DNA from: Aplysia californica
Lineage: Eukaryota > Mollusca > Gastropoda > Aplysiida > Aplysiidae
Direction: 5' to 3'
Assembly (NCBI RefSeq): GCF_000002075.1
Contig: NW_004797636.1
Span: 310,799-374,798 of the forward strand
DNA length: 64,000 bases
A model generated the notes under the pieces. It was not told the DNA's origin and ran no database searches. It worked only from the letters and a program-made list of their open reading frames with translations. Shown piece by piece: positions 13,501-64,000 of this stretch; within the stretch, counting starts at the first letter, position 1; each line of letters begins with the position of its first letter. The position numbers were made by a program, and so were the translations under genes.

Positions 13501-14783
13501 ACCTTGTATACCACGTCTGCTTGAGTAAAAAACAAGTTAGTGATGGAGTGAAGATCAATAGAAAGGAACAACCAAATCAGAACTGACCCCCGAGGAGATA
13601 ACATTACCAACATCACCGCCACTCCTTTGACAATACTTCAAAAGGAATTATATCAATTATCAATACAGGTAGTATGACAAACTAGTTTTGAATCATAAAT
13701 ATCAAGCACATGATTTTCTACATCTTGCAAGTCATATCTGAAAATAATGTCCAAAATACATTAACCCATTTTGTGGCCCTGTCTGTGAATAGAACGAGTA
13801 GTGACTGGGACGCTCTGTGCCTACAGCTCATGCGATGAGTTCAGATTCGGAAATTTTAGTTCCTATTATCCCCTGACACACGGCATGTTGTAGTGACTGC
13901 AATGCAAGGATTAAGACAATGAGAAAATAAGTTATGTCCCTTTCAATGCCTGCTTAGCAACCTTCCCTTATGTACTTTGATTCAAAATCAAATTAAATTC
14001 TTATCTTTAGTTATTAGTTACAAGGCAAGACAAATGTATGAGATGAAATACTTCTGTGAAACTTAAACTAGAAACTCGAGAGAGAGTCTGGGACATGTGG
14101 CTTGTAAGGAGTTAATACATTAAGGACATACATAGAGAATAAATGTACAAGATGCTTGAAACACTTCACACTTCATAAATTGTGATGCAGTGTGAATTTT
14201 TTTACATTTTTGTGTGGTCCTCAAGATATAAAAGATTTTTCTGTGGAGCGCACGGAGGCAACAGAATCAAACTCCCATAGTAGGTTATGTGTTAAATATA
14301 TACAATACTTAAGATCACAACTGGGTCAGTCAATAGTGGCAATATTTTCCCTGCATTTGTTGGAGATCAAATCCCTCACAGAAGGTCAGGAGGACAGTGA
14401 GCATAAGTCTCAGCCTAGCCCTCACTGCTGCAACAACCAGCCTCCCACTAACCCCATTCACAGTCCTTACAGTTGCAATCATCGTAAAGCAATATTCAAA
14501 TTTTTATGGCTCCAGCAGATAGCAAACAGGCTTCATTTCTCCCAACCTATCCCAGCATCTCTTCCAACCAGCCCATCCCCCCGTCTCTTTCCACACCTCT
14601 CCTCATCTCATACCTTTTTCAAGGAACTGCCTGCTCTTCCTCCTCTTTCAGATCCAAAATGACAGAGGCATGGACTATGTTAGCAATAATCTAGCCAATT
14701 TGAAAAAGACAGAAAAAAAGCCTGCTCCAGAGGGAGAGTGAGATAGACAGAAATAGAGAAAGAGAGACCAAGACAAAGACGGA
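7500..14783 (-). other. Gene-free AT-rich stretch, possible CI-MPR 3' UTR plus downstream DNA
   Basis: No coding region was recognised here; the open frames are short and without family motifs. The only repeats I see are a tRNA-like SINE relic at 8850-9065 and short homopolymers. Since the stop codon is at 14784, the 3' UTR starts here. A minus-strand AATAAA (TTTATT on plus) occurs at about 8650 and another near 7520, so the UTR could be long, but no cleavage site can be fixed from sequence alone. Confidence 0.4.
8850..9065 (+). mobile_element. tRNA-like SINE relic
   Basis: GTGATTAGCTACCTGACTCA, then GGGGGTTCGAGGTCT (B-box-like) and TGTCCTTGGGAAAGACACTT resemble the head and body of the 15225 SINE type, followed by a diverged tail. 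A weaker relic with TGTCCTTGGGAAAGCCACTT lies at 58890-59050. Confidence 0.6.
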
Positions 14784-63407
<48,624 letters not shown>

Positions 63408-63419
63408 CTACCATAGATT

Positions 63420-63530
63420 AATAATAACAATAATAACAACAACAATAATAATAATAATAAATAATAATAAATACCATTTGTATGGCACAATTTCCAGCCA
63501 AAAAGCAAACTCTATAAGCTATGCTCTTTA
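63420..63530. repeat. ATA-rich microsatellite with SINE 3' end
   Basis: (ATA/ACA)n at 63421-63472 then CATTTGTATGGCACAATTTC and CAAACTCTATAAGCT, a degraded member of the same SINE tail group. Confidence 0.5.
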
Positions 63531-64000
63531 CAGTCTATATCTTATTATTGTCAGGTATGTTAGACTGACTTTTTCAAGGGAAAGTAACGTTAGGAAAACG
63601 TCCAGCATCGAAATAGCCCACCTTTGTAACATAAACATTGTTAAATACTTTGATTCACTGTTTAGTAAGCTTCTAGTTCTTCACAAATAGGTAATTGAAA
63701 AGTATGATTGTGGTGGGTGATCTATCTAATTATTGTTTACAGGACATACGTAGCGTTTTTATTTGGAAAATATTCTGGCAGCACAAAATTGAGAATACAG
63801 AGGCTAACCCAGGCCAGCTGTCCAATCAAAACTAAAGCAACTTGGATCAAACCATACACAGCGGTTATAGAGCGCCCATTTAGTTTCGGCTGGCGCGAGG
63901 CAAGCAAGCCCGCGCTTCCCCAGGTCACGGGGTCATTTACCTGCGCCGCCGGGGATTTCCCTAATCAGCCGAACACCGGCAGCGCTCTTGTATTTTTTGC

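Noticed and set aside
14192-14662. 156-codon plus-strand open frame beside the receptor's last exon
   Set aside because: Low-complexity Pro/Ser/His composition and lies antisense in the likely 3' UTR; no family resemblance.
63946-64000. Open stretch ending GGCGCAG|GTAAAT just upstream of the first receptor exon, in compatible phase
   Set aside because: It encodes KSAAGVRLIREIPGGA, unlike the C-x-Y-x-F-x-W opening expected for repeat 5, and it belongs to the CCCCGTGACCT repeat core. A phase match has a one-in-three chance.

Overview
The window is animal genomic DNA: introns with GT-AG borders, long microsatellites, tRNA-derived SINEs, LINE tails and many small inverted-repeat DNA transposons. 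The repeat types and the protein suggest a lophotrochozoan, most likely a mollusc. That placement is inference; no species is claimed. A run of 100 N at 16560-16659 marks an assembly gap.

One gene dominates. It lies on the minus strand from the right edge to about 14.8 kb and encodes the 300-kDa cation-independent mannose-6-phosphate receptor (CI-MPR, IGF2R orthologue). I could place 32 exons confidently and one 16-nt micro-exon tentatively. Exon phases agree at every junction except those next to the cytoplasmic tail. The exons cover receptor repeats 5-15, a juxtamembrane stretch, one transmembrane helix and the end of the tail. Signal peptide, repeats 1-4 and the start of repeat 5 lie beyond the right edge. 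Compared with my memory of the human protein, the Gln/Arg(His)/Glu/Tyr mannose-6-phosphate pocket is complete in repeats 5 and 9 but not in 15. The fibronectin type II insert of repeat 13 is absent, although a phase-1 intron lies exactly there. The IGF2-contact loops of repeat 11 are not conserved. The tail ends in an acidic dileucine-like motif preceded by DPF/NPF motifs.

Region by region: 1-2.5 kb, microsatellites and relic SINE/MITE; 2.5-3.95 kb, a broken minus-strand copy of a repeated protein-coding element; 4.0-6.0 kb, TA/GA microsatellite, a fold-back array and a double hairpin; 6.2-7.5 kb, repeat families; 7.5-14.78 kb, mostly unique AT-rich DNA, perhaps the receptor's 3' UTR; 14.78-63.4 kb, the receptor gene; 63.4-64 kb, intron.

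The introns hold several repeat families: four full-length ~515-bp tRNA-SINEs, all in the sense orientation of the receptor; a 430-bp MITE family with five copies, one split by a SINE; TTAA-flanked piggyBac-like elements; a SINE-like family with six copies; and pieces of LINE reverse-transcriptase C-termini. I saw no retrovirus, LTR element, Polinton, CRISPR array or rRNA gene.
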